This document shows, one piece after another, positions 37,844-46,799 of a stretch of 64,000 bases of DNA. Source of the DNA: Bog-756 sp963699085 (GTDB lineage: Bacteria; Actinomycetota; Acidimicrobiia; Acidimicrobiales; RAAP-2); the NCBI GenBank assembly GCA_963699085.1, contig CAVOTH010000001.1:1-64000 (forward strand), given 5' to 3'. The number at the start of each line of letters is the position of its first letter. The stretch's first letter is position 1. A program made the translations under genes and the position numbers. Under the pieces are notes generated by a model. The model ran no database searches and had not been told where the DNA came from. It was given only the letters and a program-made list of their open reading frames with translations.

Positions 37844-38881
37844 ATGGCTAAGAGGACTCGCCTTTCCCGGTCGGCGAGAGGCGACCGTGTTCAGTGGCAT
37901 CCCGGTAGGGGCGCCAAAGCTGCAGTTCTCACCGGGTCGATCGCCAGCATCCTCATCCCGATGCTCTTGGCCGCACCCGCTGGCGCCGTAACCCCATCGG
38001 TACCGGTATGGACACTGTCCAGCCCGGCGACCAGCCCCATCGCACGGGCGTCGGCGTCGATGGCCGACGATCCGGCCACCGGACAGCTCATCCTGTTCGG
38101 CGGCGCCACGGGTAGCTCCACCAGCGCCAAGGACACCTGGGCGTGGAGCGGTGGCGACTGGACCCCACTCTCCCCGGCCACCAGCCCGTCGGCCAGGGCC
38201 GGAGCGTCGATGGCCTATGACCCATCGACCCAACAGCTCCTCCTCTTCGGCGGCGCGACAGGACCGGCATCCAACGTCAACGACACGTGGGAGTGGACGG
38301 GCTCGACGTGGGTGCGCCAGAAGCCGACCACGGTGCCACCGGCGGCCTTCGACTCCACGATGGCGTACGACTCCGCCACCGGTCAGCTCATCCTGTTCGA
38401 GGACATCTGCTCCCGCAACGTGACCTGGGAGTGGACCGGCTCCAACTGGGTCAACCTTCATCCGGCGACCAGCCCATCGGCTCGCTGTGGCGCGACCGTC
38501 GCCTACGACGCTTCGTCCAGTCAACTCATTCTCTTCGGCGGCCAGAGCGGCACCACCTACCACAACGACACCTGGTCCTGGACGGGTGCGACATGGGAAC
38601 GCCTCGCTCCGGCGGTCAAACCGGGGGATCTCGGATACACCTCGCTGGCCTATAACCCGTCCGCTGGCCAACTCGTGCTGTTCGGTGGATACGACGGAAC
38701 CGAGGCGACCAACAAGACCTGGACATGGAACGGAACCACCTGGACCAAAGCAAAGGCATCCGTGAGCCCGTCAGACCGATTCTTCGCTCCGATGGCCTTC
38801 GACCCTTCTTCCGGACGGCTTCTCCTGTTCGGTGGGTACGACGGAACCAACTACTCCGGCCAGTCCTGGACCTTCGGTTAG
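37844..38881 (+). CDS. Secreted kelch-repeat protein
   Basis: The 345-residue protein has a long signal peptide ending near residue 48 (IASILIPMLLAAPAGAV), then about six kelch repeats. Each carries a blade such as MAYDPSTQQLLLFGGAT followed by DTWEWTGSTW. The repeats should form one beta-propeller outside the cell that binds proteins or polysaccharides. The start at 37844 gives a basic N-region and a GGCAGGGG site. It may be regulated by the neighbouring ArsR-type protein; that is inference. Confidence 0.82.
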   Translation: MAKRTRLSRSARGDRVQWHPGRGAKAAVLTGSIASILIPMLLAAPAGAVTPSVPVWTLSSPATSPIARASASMADDPATGQLILFGGATGSSTSAKDTWAWSGGDWTPLSPATSPSARAGASMAYDPSTQQLLLFGGATGPASNVNDTWEWTGSTWVRQKPTTVPPAAFDSTMAYDSATGQLILFEDICSRNVTWEWTGSNWVNLHPATSPSARCGATVAYDASSSQLILFGGQSGTTYHNDTWSWTGATWERLAPAVKPGDLGYTSLAYNPSAGQLVLFGGYDGTEATNKTWTWNGTTWTKAKASVSPSDRFFAPMAFDPSSGRLLLFGGYDGTNYSGQSWTFG

Positions 38882-39008
38882 AGAGGACCGTCCGAATTCG
38901 GTAGGTGGGACGGCTCAGACCACAGAGGAGTTCGGAACCCCGCTGTTACGATTAGGTTCTCGTCATCGGCACCTGCGACAAGGCAGGAGTGAATCTGAGG
39001 AGAAGCGA

Positions 39009-39536
39009 GTGGCTCGGGCTGAACTGACAGGACCTGGATCGGATATCGGAACGCTCATCCTTCGGCTCACTGTCGGGCCGATGATGATCGCCCACGGGCT
39101 CAACAAGGTCCGGGGCCCGGGTGGCCTCGAAGGTACCGCCAAGTACTTCCGGTCCTTGGGGCTCGAGCCGGCGGCGGTTCATGCCCGTGTGGCGGCGGCC
39201 ACGGAGATCGGGACCGGTACCCTTCTGACGATCGGGGCCATGACCCCGTGGGCATCGGCCGGGGTGATCGGGATCATGGCCACCGCCTCCGCCACCGACC
39301 ACAAGGGCAAAGGGTTCTTCATCTTCAAGGGCGGATGGGAGTACGTCGCTGTGGTCGGCGCGGCCGCCGCGGCCATCTCCGCCCTCGGTCCGGGTCGCTT
39401 CTCCGTCGACGCCATCAGGGGAAAGCGTCGGTCCGGACTCCACCTCGCCGCCCTCTCCACCGCGATCGGGGTGGGTGCCGCTGCCGGTCTGTTGGCTACG
39501 GCCCGCAAAGAACCTGAGGATGCTCCGCCCTCCTGA
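39009..39536 (+). CDS. DoxX-family membrane protein
   Basis: The 175-residue protein has four predicted helices and the DoxX start (TLILRLTVGPMMIAHGLNKV, YFRSLGLEP). Members act in redox or electron-transfer complexes at the membrane, and the exact role is unknown. The GTG at 39009 follows GAGGAGAAGC. DoxX genes are often linked to ECF41 sigma factors, and one lies 1.0 kb downstream on the other strand. Confidence 0.82.
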   Translation: MARAELTGPGSDIGTLILRLTVGPMMIAHGLNKVRGPGGLEGTAKYFRSLGLEPAAVHARVAAATEIGTGTLLTIGAMTPWASAGVIGIMATASATDHKGKGFFIFKGGWEYVAVVGAAAAAISALGPGRFSVDAIRGKRRSGLHLAALSTAIGVGAAAGLLATARKEPEDAPPS

Positions 39537-39694
39537 CCCTGATCATGGCCAGGGGATCTGCGGGTCCTCGTCGATGATCCGGCCGGGGAAATCACGGCGC
39601 CGGGCTCGGACGGGACCGTCAGTCCGGCTCACTTCGGCCATGCCTCTGTTCGGGCGACAAGATTCCGACTCACTCCTCATCGAAGGGACGTGAC

Positions 39695-40474
39695 ATGGGC
39701 GACAAGGTGACATTGGAGGTTCGGGAGTCGATCGCGGTCATCACCAACGACAATCCGGACAAACTCAATGCGTTCGACGACGAGATGGATCTGCTGCTGT
39801 TCGAGATGCTCGCTGACCTCAAGGGCCGTCGTGACGTTCGAGCGGTCATCTGGCGAGCCGAGGGGCGGGCGTGGTCTTCGGGACGTGACGTGTCCGTCAT
39901 CGGTCACAACGCCACTCCCCTGAGCCACCACGAGCTCATGACCCGTGGACATCGCGGCATCCTCCAGGTGTTCGAGCTCGACGTTCCCATCATCGTCGCC
40001 CTCCACGGATGGGCCATTGGTGGATCGTTTCAGCGTGCGCTCCTCTGTGATGTCCGAATTGCAGCCACCGGCACCCGGTTCAAGCTCCCCGAGCTGAGCC
40101 ACGGGGTCATCCCCGACACCGGTGGAATCAGTCGGCTCTACCAGATCTGCGGTCCAGGAGTCACCAGCGACCTCATCCTCACCGGACGCACATTGTCAGC
40201 CGAGGAAGCCCATGCACTTGGGATCGTTTCCCGGGTCGTCGCGCCCGAGGAGCTCGACGACGAAGCGTGGGGTATGGCCCAGGCTGTCGCGGCCGCGCCG
40301 GCCGCTACGGTCAAGCTGGCCCGACGGGTCCTGCAGCATCTGAGCGAGCCGGGTGTGCGCGCGTCCATGGACGACGAACTGATCTACCAGACGTTCATCA
40401 ACAAGTCCTCGGACTTCGCCGAGTTCAAGGCGGCCCGCCAGGACGGCCGTGCTCCCCGTTACACCGGTAGTTGA
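39695..40474 (+). CDS. Enoyl-CoA hydratase/isomerase family protein
   Basis: This 259-residue crotonase-fold protein shows the oxyanion-hole segments RAWSSGRDVS and ALHGWAIGGSFQRALLCD, and a glutamate in PELSHGVIPDTGG. One of the two catalytic glutamates of true hydratases is unclear, so an isomerase or hydrolase role is possible. The ATG at 39695 follows GAAGGG. It is convergent with the ECF sigma gene. Confidence 0.82.
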   Translation: MGDKVTLEVRESIAVITNDNPDKLNAFDDEMDLLLFEMLADLKGRRDVRAVIWRAEGRAWSSGRDVSVIGHNATPLSHHELMTRGHRGILQVFELDVPIIVALHGWAIGGSFQRALLCDVRIAATGTRFKLPELSHGVIPDTGGISRLYQICGPGVTSDLILTGRTLSAEEAHALGIVSRVVAPEELDDEAWGMAQAVAAAPAATVKLARRVLQHLSEPGVRASMDDELIYQTFINKSSDFAEFKAARQDGRAPRYTGS

Positions 40475-40498
40475 CCTCGTCCTTCGGCACGCTCCGGG

Positions 40499-41359
40499 TC
40501 ACCGCATCGACAGTCGGTCTTCGGCGCCGGCGATCTTGTCCTGGTTGAGCATCATGGTGAGGGATGCGATCTCGCCTCCCCGGACGGATCCGGTCAACAC
40601 GATGGACCGCCCGGTCGCGTGGATGAACAGGCATGCCGCATAGTTCACGTCGCCTTCGGTCACCGTGGAATCGACCACCCGGTGGGACAGGTTGGTGAGG
40701 AAGCGGGCCACTCGATCCCGCCCGATGACCGGTCGGCGGGCAGCCCGCTGGTCGGCCCCTCCATCACTGATGAGGACCACATCAGGGGCCAGCAGCTCGA
40801 GAAGGGCGGACTGATCGTCCTCGACCAGGGCAGCCACCAGGCGTCGGAGTAGTTGGTCGTCCAGGGGAACGAGTGATGACTCACGGGCGGAGTGCATGCG
40901 GATCCGGGCCCGGTGCACCAGCTGGCGGCAGGCGGGCTCGTTCCGCCCGAGGGTGGCGGCCACGGCGGAATAGGGCTCGCCGAAGACGTCGACGAGCACG
41001 AAGGCGGCCCGCTCCAGGGGACTGAGGCGGTCGAGCATGACCAGGAACGCCAGTGTCAACGAGTTGGCCGTATCGACCACATCTTCGGGCGTGGGCTGAA
41101 TGGCGACCGGCTCCGGTAGCCAGGGCCCCACATATCGGGCGCGCTCGGTGGCCCGCCGGCGGATCCGGTCGATGGACATCCGGGTCACCGTGGTGGTCAG
41201 CCACGCCGCGGGTACGTCGACCGTGGAGCGGTTGTGCTCGTAGCGGATCCAGGCTTCCTGGACGATGTCCTCGGCGTCATGGTGCGATCCGGTCATTCGG
41301 TAGGCGATCCCGGCGAGGCGGGCCCGTTCGCGCTCGAACGCAGCACTTGGACCGGTCAT
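40499..41359 (-). CDS. ECF41-type sigma factor with C-terminal SnoaL-like domain
   Basis: The 286-residue protein has region 2 (IAYRMTGSHHDAEDIVQEAW), region 4 (FGEPYSAVAATLGRNEPACR) and a SnoaL-like extension. That extension has SDGGADQ, matching the DGGGK box, and NQDKIAGAEDR, matching the NPDKL box at the end. These boxes control activity in the ECF41 group, which uses no anti-sigma factor. It overlaps the FAD oxidoreductase gene by ATGA, and the promoter before that gene fits the ECF41 consensus, so the operon is probably autoregulated. Confidence 0.88.
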   Translation of the reverse strand: MTGPSAAFERERARLAGIAYRMTGSHHDAEDIVQEAWIRYEHNRSTVDVPAAWLTTTVTRMSIDRIRRRATERARYVGPWLPEPVAIQPTPEDVVDTANSLTLAFLVMLDRLSPLERAAFVLVDVFGEPYSAVAATLGRNEPACRQLVHRARIRMHSARESSLVPLDDQLLRRLVAALVEDDQSALLELLAPDVVLISDGGADQRAARRPVIGRDRVARFLTNLSHRVVDSTVTEGDVNYAACLFIHATGRSIVLTGSVRGGEIASLTMMLNQDKIAGAEDRLSMR

Positions 41360-42585
41360 CGGAGCGAGGCCTGCCGCCCGGCGTCGATGCCGCTGGCCAC
41401 CGCGGCGTCAGCCAGGAGCCCGATCCCGCCGACCCAGTCCCCGGCCAGGAAGCAACCCGGCATGCCCGGCACCCGGGTGCCGGGTCGCCCGGCCATGCCC
41501 CGACCGGGCCGGGGCAACCCGTGGGCCACCGTCATCGAGGCGAGGACCCTTCGTTCGATCACGGAATCGCCGGACACACCGGCCAGAGCCAGCATCGAAT
41601 CGAGCCCATCGACCGCCGCGAGCCCGTCCCCTCCGTAGCGCATGGCGCACACCACGGCGCGACCGGGAGGAGCCAGGTTGGCGCCGGGTGCGTGCTGGGA
41701 CAGGTAGACGGGCTCGTCGAGACCGAGGATGAATTTCACGGGTGCCGGAGCCGCCACACCGAAATCGACACACGTGGCCGTGACCTTGCTCCCGAGATCG
41801 CCGGGGACCGCTCCCGGCAGCAGGCGCTCGACGTCGTCGGGCCCGCCGGCGGCCAGGACGACCGACCGGGCGATCACCGTCCCTTCACCCACCGAGACCC
41901 GGATCCGGGTCGCATCGGCGTCGAGCCCGGTGACAGGTCCACCGTGGCTGACGTCGACTCCGGCATCGTAGGCCGCCTTCACCAGCCCGTCGACGATGGA
42001 CTGCCAGCCTCCGTCGAGATACGTGACGCCGCCCGTCGACAACCGGAGCTGGACGGCGGCCGCATCGGCGCTCAGCTCGTCGAGGTCCGACGCGTAGGTC
42101 GAAAGTCGGATGAGCGCCTGCAGTAGCTCGGCGACGTCCTCCCGGTCAGTGACCTGTTCGGTCCACGCCCGAGCGGACAACTCGACCAGTTCGGGGGTCG
42201 AGCTGCGCGGCAGCGACGTCATGACCCTGGCGAAGGCGAGACGGCTCCGCACGGGCAGAAGGTCTGACCGCATCAGTGCCTTCGGCGAGGTCGGCAAGGA
42301 GAACAGCGACCCGTTGCGGAGAGCACGGGCGCCGGCGAGCGGTGCCCGGGAACCGACCAGCGGCACCCCCAGACCGTTCAGCGCCGTCCTACCCACCCCA
42401 CGGTCGTAGAGGGCGTGTGGCCCCCGGTTGAACGTGAAGCCCCGTCGCAAGTCGCTCTGGGCGCGTCCACCGAGACGGTGGGCCTCGACCAGTCGAACCG
42501 AGGACCCGGCCCGCGCCGCCTCGACGGCAGCGGCTAGTCCGGCAAGTCCTCCTCCCACCACCACAACGTCGACCGAGGCCTCCAT
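41356..42585 (-). CDS. NAD(P)/FAD-dependent oxidoreductase (phytoene desaturase/protoporphyrinogen oxidase-like)
   Basis: The 409-residue protein starts with the dinucleotide site VVVVGGGLAGLAAAVEAARA and VRLVEAHRLGGRAQS, and ends with the FAD motif MPGCFLAGDWVGGIGLLAD. The family includes carotenoid desaturases and amine oxidases. AAGGAGG lies six bases before the ATG. ECF41 sigma factors usually control one oxidoreductase, epimerase or carboxymuconolactone decarboxylase encoded beside them, and this gene fits that role. Confidence 0.85.
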   Translation of the reverse strand: MEASVDVVVVGGGLAGLAAAVEAARAGSSVRLVEAHRLGGRAQSDLRRGFTFNRGPHALYDRGVGRTALNGLGVPLVGSRAPLAGARALRNGSLFSLPTSPKALMRSDLLPVRSRLAFARVMTSLPRSSTPELVELSARAWTEQVTDREDVAELLQALIRLSTYASDLDELSADAAAVQLRLSTGGVTYLDGGWQSIVDGLVKAAYDAGVDVSHGGPVTGLDADATRIRVSVGEGTVIARSVVLAAGGPDDVERLLPGAVPGDLGSKVTATCVDFGVAAPAPVKFILGLDEPVYLSQHAPGANLAPPGRAVVCAMRYGGDGLAAVDGLDSMLALAGVSGDSVIERRVLASMTVAHGLPRPGRGMAGRPGTRVPGMPGCFLAGDWVGGIGLLADAAVASGIDAGRQASLR

Positions 42586-42630
42586 CCCGTCCTCCTTATC
42601 TGCTCACCATCTTCGTCGGTTCACCTGTCT

Positions 42631-42657
42631 GACGTCGCACGGCATCCGGTTGTGACA
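42631..42657 (-). promoter_or_regulatory. ECF41-type promoter for the oxidoreductase-sigma operon
   Basis: On the minus strand TGTCACA and CGTC are separated by 16 bases, which equals the published ECF41 consensus as I remember it. It lies about 46 bases before the oxidoreductase start. Confidence 0.8.
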
Positions 42658-42727
42658 CAGGATTCCGGCCGGCCCGGACCCCTGGTGGTATCGACGCCCG
42701 ACGGGGGCGCGTCCGCCCGGCAGTACC

Positions 42728-44464
42728 GTGGTGCCAGTGAGCGTGCTCGTCGATCTGCAGGGCGTGGGCGTCACCATGGCCGACCGGGTCCTCTTCGGCG
42801 ACCTCGCCCTCACCGTGAACACGGGCGACCGGATCGGTGTGGTCGGCATCAACGGGACCGGAAAGTCCACGCTGCTCCGGGTGATGGCCGGTCAGATGGA
42901 GCCCGACTCCGGAATTGTCCGACGGGGTCGCGGCGTGCACACCGCGTTCCTCGGCCAGACCCCCGAGTTGTCGCCGGGCACGGTCCGCAGCGCGGTCGGC
43001 GACGGATGGGAGGCCGCAGCGGCACTCGACCGGTTGGGCATGTCCGGCTTCAGCGATGCCGACGTCGCCACGTTGTCGGGTGGGCAGGCCAAGAGGGTGG
43101 CTCTGGCCCGGGTACTGGCTGCACCCGGCGAGCTCCTGGTCCTCGACGAGCCCACCAACCACCTCGACCTCGGTGGCGTCACCTGGCTCGAGGACTGGCT
43201 GGCCGCCTACACCGGAGGCTTGGTCGTCGTATCCCACGACCGCTATCTGCTGGACCGGATCACCACCCGGATGGTCGAGCTCGACCGGGGGGCGTCCTAC
43301 GTCCACGAAGGTGGCTATGCCTCCTACCTGGAGGGCCGGGCCGAGCGCGAGGAGCGGGCGGCCACGGCCGAGTCGAGCCGACGCAACCTGGCCCGGAACG
43401 AGCTGGCCTGGCTCCGGCGAGGGGCCAAAGCCCGCAGCCGCAAGCCGCAGGCGAGGGTGACGGCGGCCAAGGCGCTGATCGCACGCAAGGCGGCCGAGGC
43501 GGCGCGTCCCGACGACCTCGACATCGATGTGACCATGTCCCGGCTCGGCGCCCTGGTCATCGAGTGCTCGGACGTCGGATTCCAACACCAACCCGGGAAT
43601 CCGGTGCTCCGCCATGTCGACCTGCTCCTCGGCCCCGGTGACCGATTGGGCGTGGTCGGTGCCAATGGCACGGGCAAGTCGACCCTGCTCGACCTCCTCG
43701 CCGGCCGGCGGGCGCCGTCAACGGGCACAGTGGTCGTCGGTCCGACCGTCGTCGTGGGCTACTACGACCAGAACGGGCAGGAACTCGACCCCGCAGCCAA
43801 GGTGGCTGAAGTTGTCGCCGGCCCCCACCGGACCCCTGGGTCGCTGAGCGATGTCGCCCTCATGAAGCGCTTCTGGTTCACCGGCAACCTGCCGTTCACC
43901 CGGGTGGGGAATCTGTCCGGGGGCGAGCGACGTCGCCTGCAGCTCCTGGCCGTACTGGCCGACAAGCCGAACGTCCTACTGCTCGACGAGCCGACCAACG
44001 ACCTCGACCTCGACACCCTGCGGATCCTCGAGGACTTCCTCGACGAGTGGCCCGGGACGCTCGTCGTGGTCAGCCACGACCGCGCCTTTCTCGACCGGAC
44101 CATCGACACGGTGCTCGCCGTCGGTCCTGACGGGGTCAACCCGGTGCCGGGCGGGCTCGACGCCTGGCTGACCGGCGTCATCGCTCCGCCCGCCCGCTCC
44201 ACCCCCGAGCCGACGACGGTCATTCCTGCGGCCGACAATCCCGTCGCCGTTCCGGCCCCTCCCCCGATCGGGCGCCTCCTTCGCGACACCGAGAAGCAGC
44301 TGACCCGGCTGGGCCGCCAGCGGGACAAGTTGCACGATGCCCTGGTGGCTTCGACCGATCACGTCGAATTGACCCGGCTGGGTGTCGAGCTACAGGCCGT
44401 TCAGGCGGAGCTCGACGCCGCCGAGGAACAGTGGCTGACCCTGGCCGAGCAGGCCGAGAGCTAG
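42728..44464 (+). CDS. ABC-F family ATPase
   Basis: The 578-residue protein has two ABC domains without membrane helices. The Walker A motifs are GINGTGKST and GANGTGKST, the signatures LSGGQAKRVALARVL and LSGGERRRLQLL, and the Walker B motifs LLVLDEPTNHLDL and LLLDEPTNDLDL. A charged interdomain linker and a C-terminal coiled coil (EKQLTRLGRQRDKLHDAL) suggest a Uup-like ribosome-associated factor. The GTG at 42728 and nearby GTGs are all possible starts. It is divergent from the FAD oxidoreductase. Confidence 0.9.
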   Translation: MVPVSVLVDLQGVGVTMADRVLFGDLALTVNTGDRIGVVGINGTGKSTLLRVMAGQMEPDSGIVRRGRGVHTAFLGQTPELSPGTVRSAVGDGWEAAAALDRLGMSGFSDADVATLSGGQAKRVALARVLAAPGELLVLDEPTNHLDLGGVTWLEDWLAAYTGGLVVVSHDRYLLDRITTRMVELDRGASYVHEGGYASYLEGRAEREERAATAESSRRNLARNELAWLRRGAKARSRKPQARVTAAKALIARKAAEAARPDDLDIDVTMSRLGALVIECSDVGFQHQPGNPVLRHVDLLLGPGDRLGVVGANGTGKSTLLDLLAGRRAPSTGTVVVGPTVVVGYYDQNGQELDPAAKVAEVVAGPHRTPGSLSDVALMKRFWFTGNLPFTRVGNLSGGERRRLQLLAVLADKPNVLLLDEPTNDLDLDTLRILEDFLDEWPGTLVVVSHDRAFLDRTIDTVLAVGPDGVNPVPGGLDAWLTGVIAPPARSTPEPTTVIPAADNPVAVPAPPPIGRLLRDTEKQLTRLGRQRDKLHDALVASTDHVELTRLGVELQAVQAELDAAEEQWLTLAEQAES

Positions 44465-44527
44465 CGGCGACCTGTCGTCGGGTCGTGCCTGCGGGCGCCG
44501 TTCCGAGCGCCCATTTGGCTTCATTTC

Positions 44528-44546
44528 AATTGGTCGGTTATCAATT
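44528..44546. promoter_or_regulatory. Inverted repeat AATTG-N9-CAATT upstream of the TetR gene
   Basis: The repeat lies in an AT-rich patch 42 bases before the chosen start. TACAGT at 44572-44577 is a possible -10. An operator for the TetR protein is likely but not shown. Confidence 0.45.
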
Positions 44547-44587
44547 TATTCAGGGTGTCGCCGGTTGTGGATACAGTCGTACGCATA

Positions 44588-45334
44588 GTGGAGATACACA
44601 CCGTGCACCAGGTGGCACCGGGGCCCGAGAACCGCGGGCGTCCACGCATCCACGAAGACGACGAGATCCTCGATGCCGCCCTTGTGGCCTTCGCCGCCCA
44701 GGGCTACGAGGCGATGTCACTCCGTGCCCTCAATGCCCAGCTCGGCCTCAGCCACGGGACGATCAGCCAGCGATTCGGCACCAAGGAGCGCCTGTTCTTC
44801 GCCGCCATCGACCAAGGATTCACGTCCTTCGTAGCGGACGTCGAACGCCTTCGGGGCCACCTGCTCGCCGCCATCGACCGCACGGACGAACTCGAGGATC
44901 TGCGGGTCACCATCCGGGCGTTCCTCGGCGCCGCACACCGGCATCCCGAACTCGGACGCCTGGTGAACCAAGAGGGGCTGCAGTCGACCGGACGCCTCAA
45001 CTACTTCTTCGAAACGGTGATACTCCCGATGTTCGGCACCATCGGCCAGACTCTCGATCAACTCCGCCTCGAAGGTCGGATCCGACCCGTCACCATGCGA
45101 AGCATGTTCTTCCTCGTAGGCAACGGTGCCGGGGCTCCCTTCACGCTGACCGCGCTGTCCGAGGCATTCGACGCCATCGACGGCCCCCTCGATCCCGAGC
45201 AACACGCCGATGACATGACCGACCTGATCATGCGGGGTATCACGCTGACCGATGCCGATGCCCCGGAGGGAGCGACGTCCAGCCTGCGGGCGCTGGCCGG
45301 TCCCCAGCCCGAGCTGTCGACCTTCTCCGCCTGA
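44588..45334 (+). CDS. TetR-family transcriptional regulator
   Basis: The N-terminal helix-turn-helix (ILDAALVAFAAQGYEAMSLR, LGLSHGTISQRFGTKERLFF) is followed by a helical ligand domain of about 150 residues. The GTG at 44588 lies ten bases after a possible -10, similar to the leaderless ArsR gene; a GTG at 44555 would add 11 residues. It precedes an SDR gene in the same direction by 61 bases and may control it. Confidence 0.82.
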   Translation: MEIHTVHQVAPGPENRGRPRIHEDDEILDAALVAFAAQGYEAMSLRALNAQLGLSHGTISQRFGTKERLFFAAIDQGFTSFVADVERLRGHLLAAIDRTDELEDLRVTIRAFLGAAHRHPELGRLVNQEGLQSTGRLNYFFETVILPMFGTIGQTLDQLRLEGRIRPVTMRSMFFLVGNGAGAPFTLTALSEAFDAIDGPLDPEQHADDMTDLIMRGITLTDADAPEGATSSLRALAGPQPELSTFSA

Positions 45335-45395
45335 CGCCTGCCGCCCGGTCCGGTTCTAGAGTGCCGAGACCGACACCACCGAGGAGCCCGTCACC

Positions 45396-46142
45396 ATGAG
45401 CAAAACCGTCATGATCACCGGAGCCGGTTCCGGCTTCGGCAAGGGCGCCAGCCTGGCACTGGCCGAGCGGGGCCATACCGTAATCGCCACCACCGAGACC
45501 GAAGAGCAGGCGGCATCGTTACGCGCCGAGGCCCCGCAGCTCACGGTCGAGAAACTCGACATCACATCCGACGACGTGGCTTTGGCTGCCAACTGGGATC
45601 TCGACGTGCTCATCAACAACGCCGGGGCGGGCCAGACCGGTCCGATGGCGGACGTCCCCATCGACCGGGTGCGTCGCCTCTTCGACGTCAACGTCTTCGG
45701 GACGCTGGCGGTGACCCAGGCAGTCCTTCCCCGGATGGTGGCCAGAGGGAAAGGTCGGGTGATCATCATGTCGTCGATCGCCGGGGTCATGTCGGCGCCG
45801 GCGTTCGGCCCCTACTCCATGACCAAGCACGCGCTCGAGGCGATGGGCAAGGCGATGCGCAACGAGTTGAGCGGCCAGGGGATCGATGTGTGCCTGCTCA
45901 ACCCCGGCCCCTACCTCACCGGCTTCAACGACAGGATGGCCGATTCGATGTGGGAGTGGTTCGGCGCTGACGCCGTCAACGCCGCCTCGACTCCCTTGTT
46001 CGAGATGATGCGCGACTTCGTCAAGAACGACCAGGGTGACCCGGTCGAGGTGGTGGACAAGATGGTCGAACTCACCGAGGCCGAGACGACCGAGGAACAC
46101 AACTTCGTGCCGCCCGAGCTGGCCGCCTTCCTGGGCGGCTGA
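45396..46142 (+). CDS. Short-chain dehydrogenase/reductase (SDR)
   Basis: The 248-residue classical SDR has the cofactor site TGAGSGFG, the NNAG motif in VLINNAGAGQ, catalytic Ser in IIMSSIAG and YSMTK. An unusual C-terminal section (MADSMWEWFGADAVNAAS) may form a substrate lid. GAGGAG lies upstream of the ATG. The TetR gene precedes it. The substrate is not predictable. Confidence 0.85.
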   Translation: MSKTVMITGAGSGFGKGASLALAERGHTVIATTETEEQAASLRAEAPQLTVEKLDITSDDVALAANWDLDVLINNAGAGQTGPMADVPIDRVRRLFDVNVFGTLAVTQAVLPRMVARGKGRVIIMSSIAGVMSAPAFGPYSMTKHALEAMGKAMRNELSGQGIDVCLLNPGPYLTGFNDRMADSMWEWFGADAVNAASTPLFEMMRDFVKNDQGDPVEVVDKMVELTEAETTEEHNFVPPELAAFLGG

Positions 46143-46367
46143 CCGGCGCGGCCGCAGGACCCATTTCGAGAGACCCATTTCGAGGTGTCCCGGCCACTAA
46201 GGTCCTGGTCAGAGCGATTTCTCACAAAGCTGGATAAATTTCGAGATTTCCCTCAAGTTATCGGGCTGGCGTGCCGATATGGCGGTGAGAGGTCGTCGCC
46301 CCCTGGCAACGGCCGAACCGGAGGGCCGCCTCCGGCATGCCGACCGGGGTCGACCGACCCCGCCCGT

Positions 46368-46772
46368 TCAGGCCGTCCCGGTCGGCACCCGCTCCCGCTG
46401 GACCAGCCCGAGGGCGACGCGCCAACCCACCAGCCCCAGCCCGACGAAGGCGAGGGCCACCCCGATGAAGGCCGGCGCCACTCCCTGTCCGGACGCGGCG
46501 CGGAGAACCATGGCGGCGGCCACGCAGACCGGCCAGACGGCCACGGCGGTGGGGATCACGGCGGCCGGCAGGCGCCAGGCCCGGATCGCCGCCCATCCGA
46601 GCCCCAGACCGAGAAGGAACGGCCACAGTGTCCGCGCCACCCCGGCCAACGACTCCCCTTCAGCGTGCGACGACCGCCCGATCACCACGAAGACCACGAT
46701 CCAAGCAACATCGGCCATTGCCGCCGGGACCGGTCGGCAACGTCCCGACCGCAGCCAGCTCCCGCTGGTCAT
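46368..46772 (-). CDS. DUF3054 membrane protein
   Basis: The 134-residue protein has four predicted membrane helices. The segments VFVVIGRSSHAEGESLAGV, WPFLLGLGLGW and GQGVAPAFIGVALAFVGL match the DUF3054 family, which has no known function. The SDR gene upstream ends 27 bases before its start, so the two may be co-transcribed. Confidence 0.75.
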   Translation of the reverse strand: MTSGSWLRSGRCRPVPAAMADVAWIVVFVVIGRSSHAEGESLAGVARTLWPFLLGLGLGWAAIRAWRLPAAVIPTAVAVWPVCVAAAMVLRAASGQGVAPAFIGVALAFVGLGLVGWRVALGLVQRERVPTGTA

Positions 46773-46799
46773 TGGTGCCCTGCCGGTCCCCTCCCGGGG

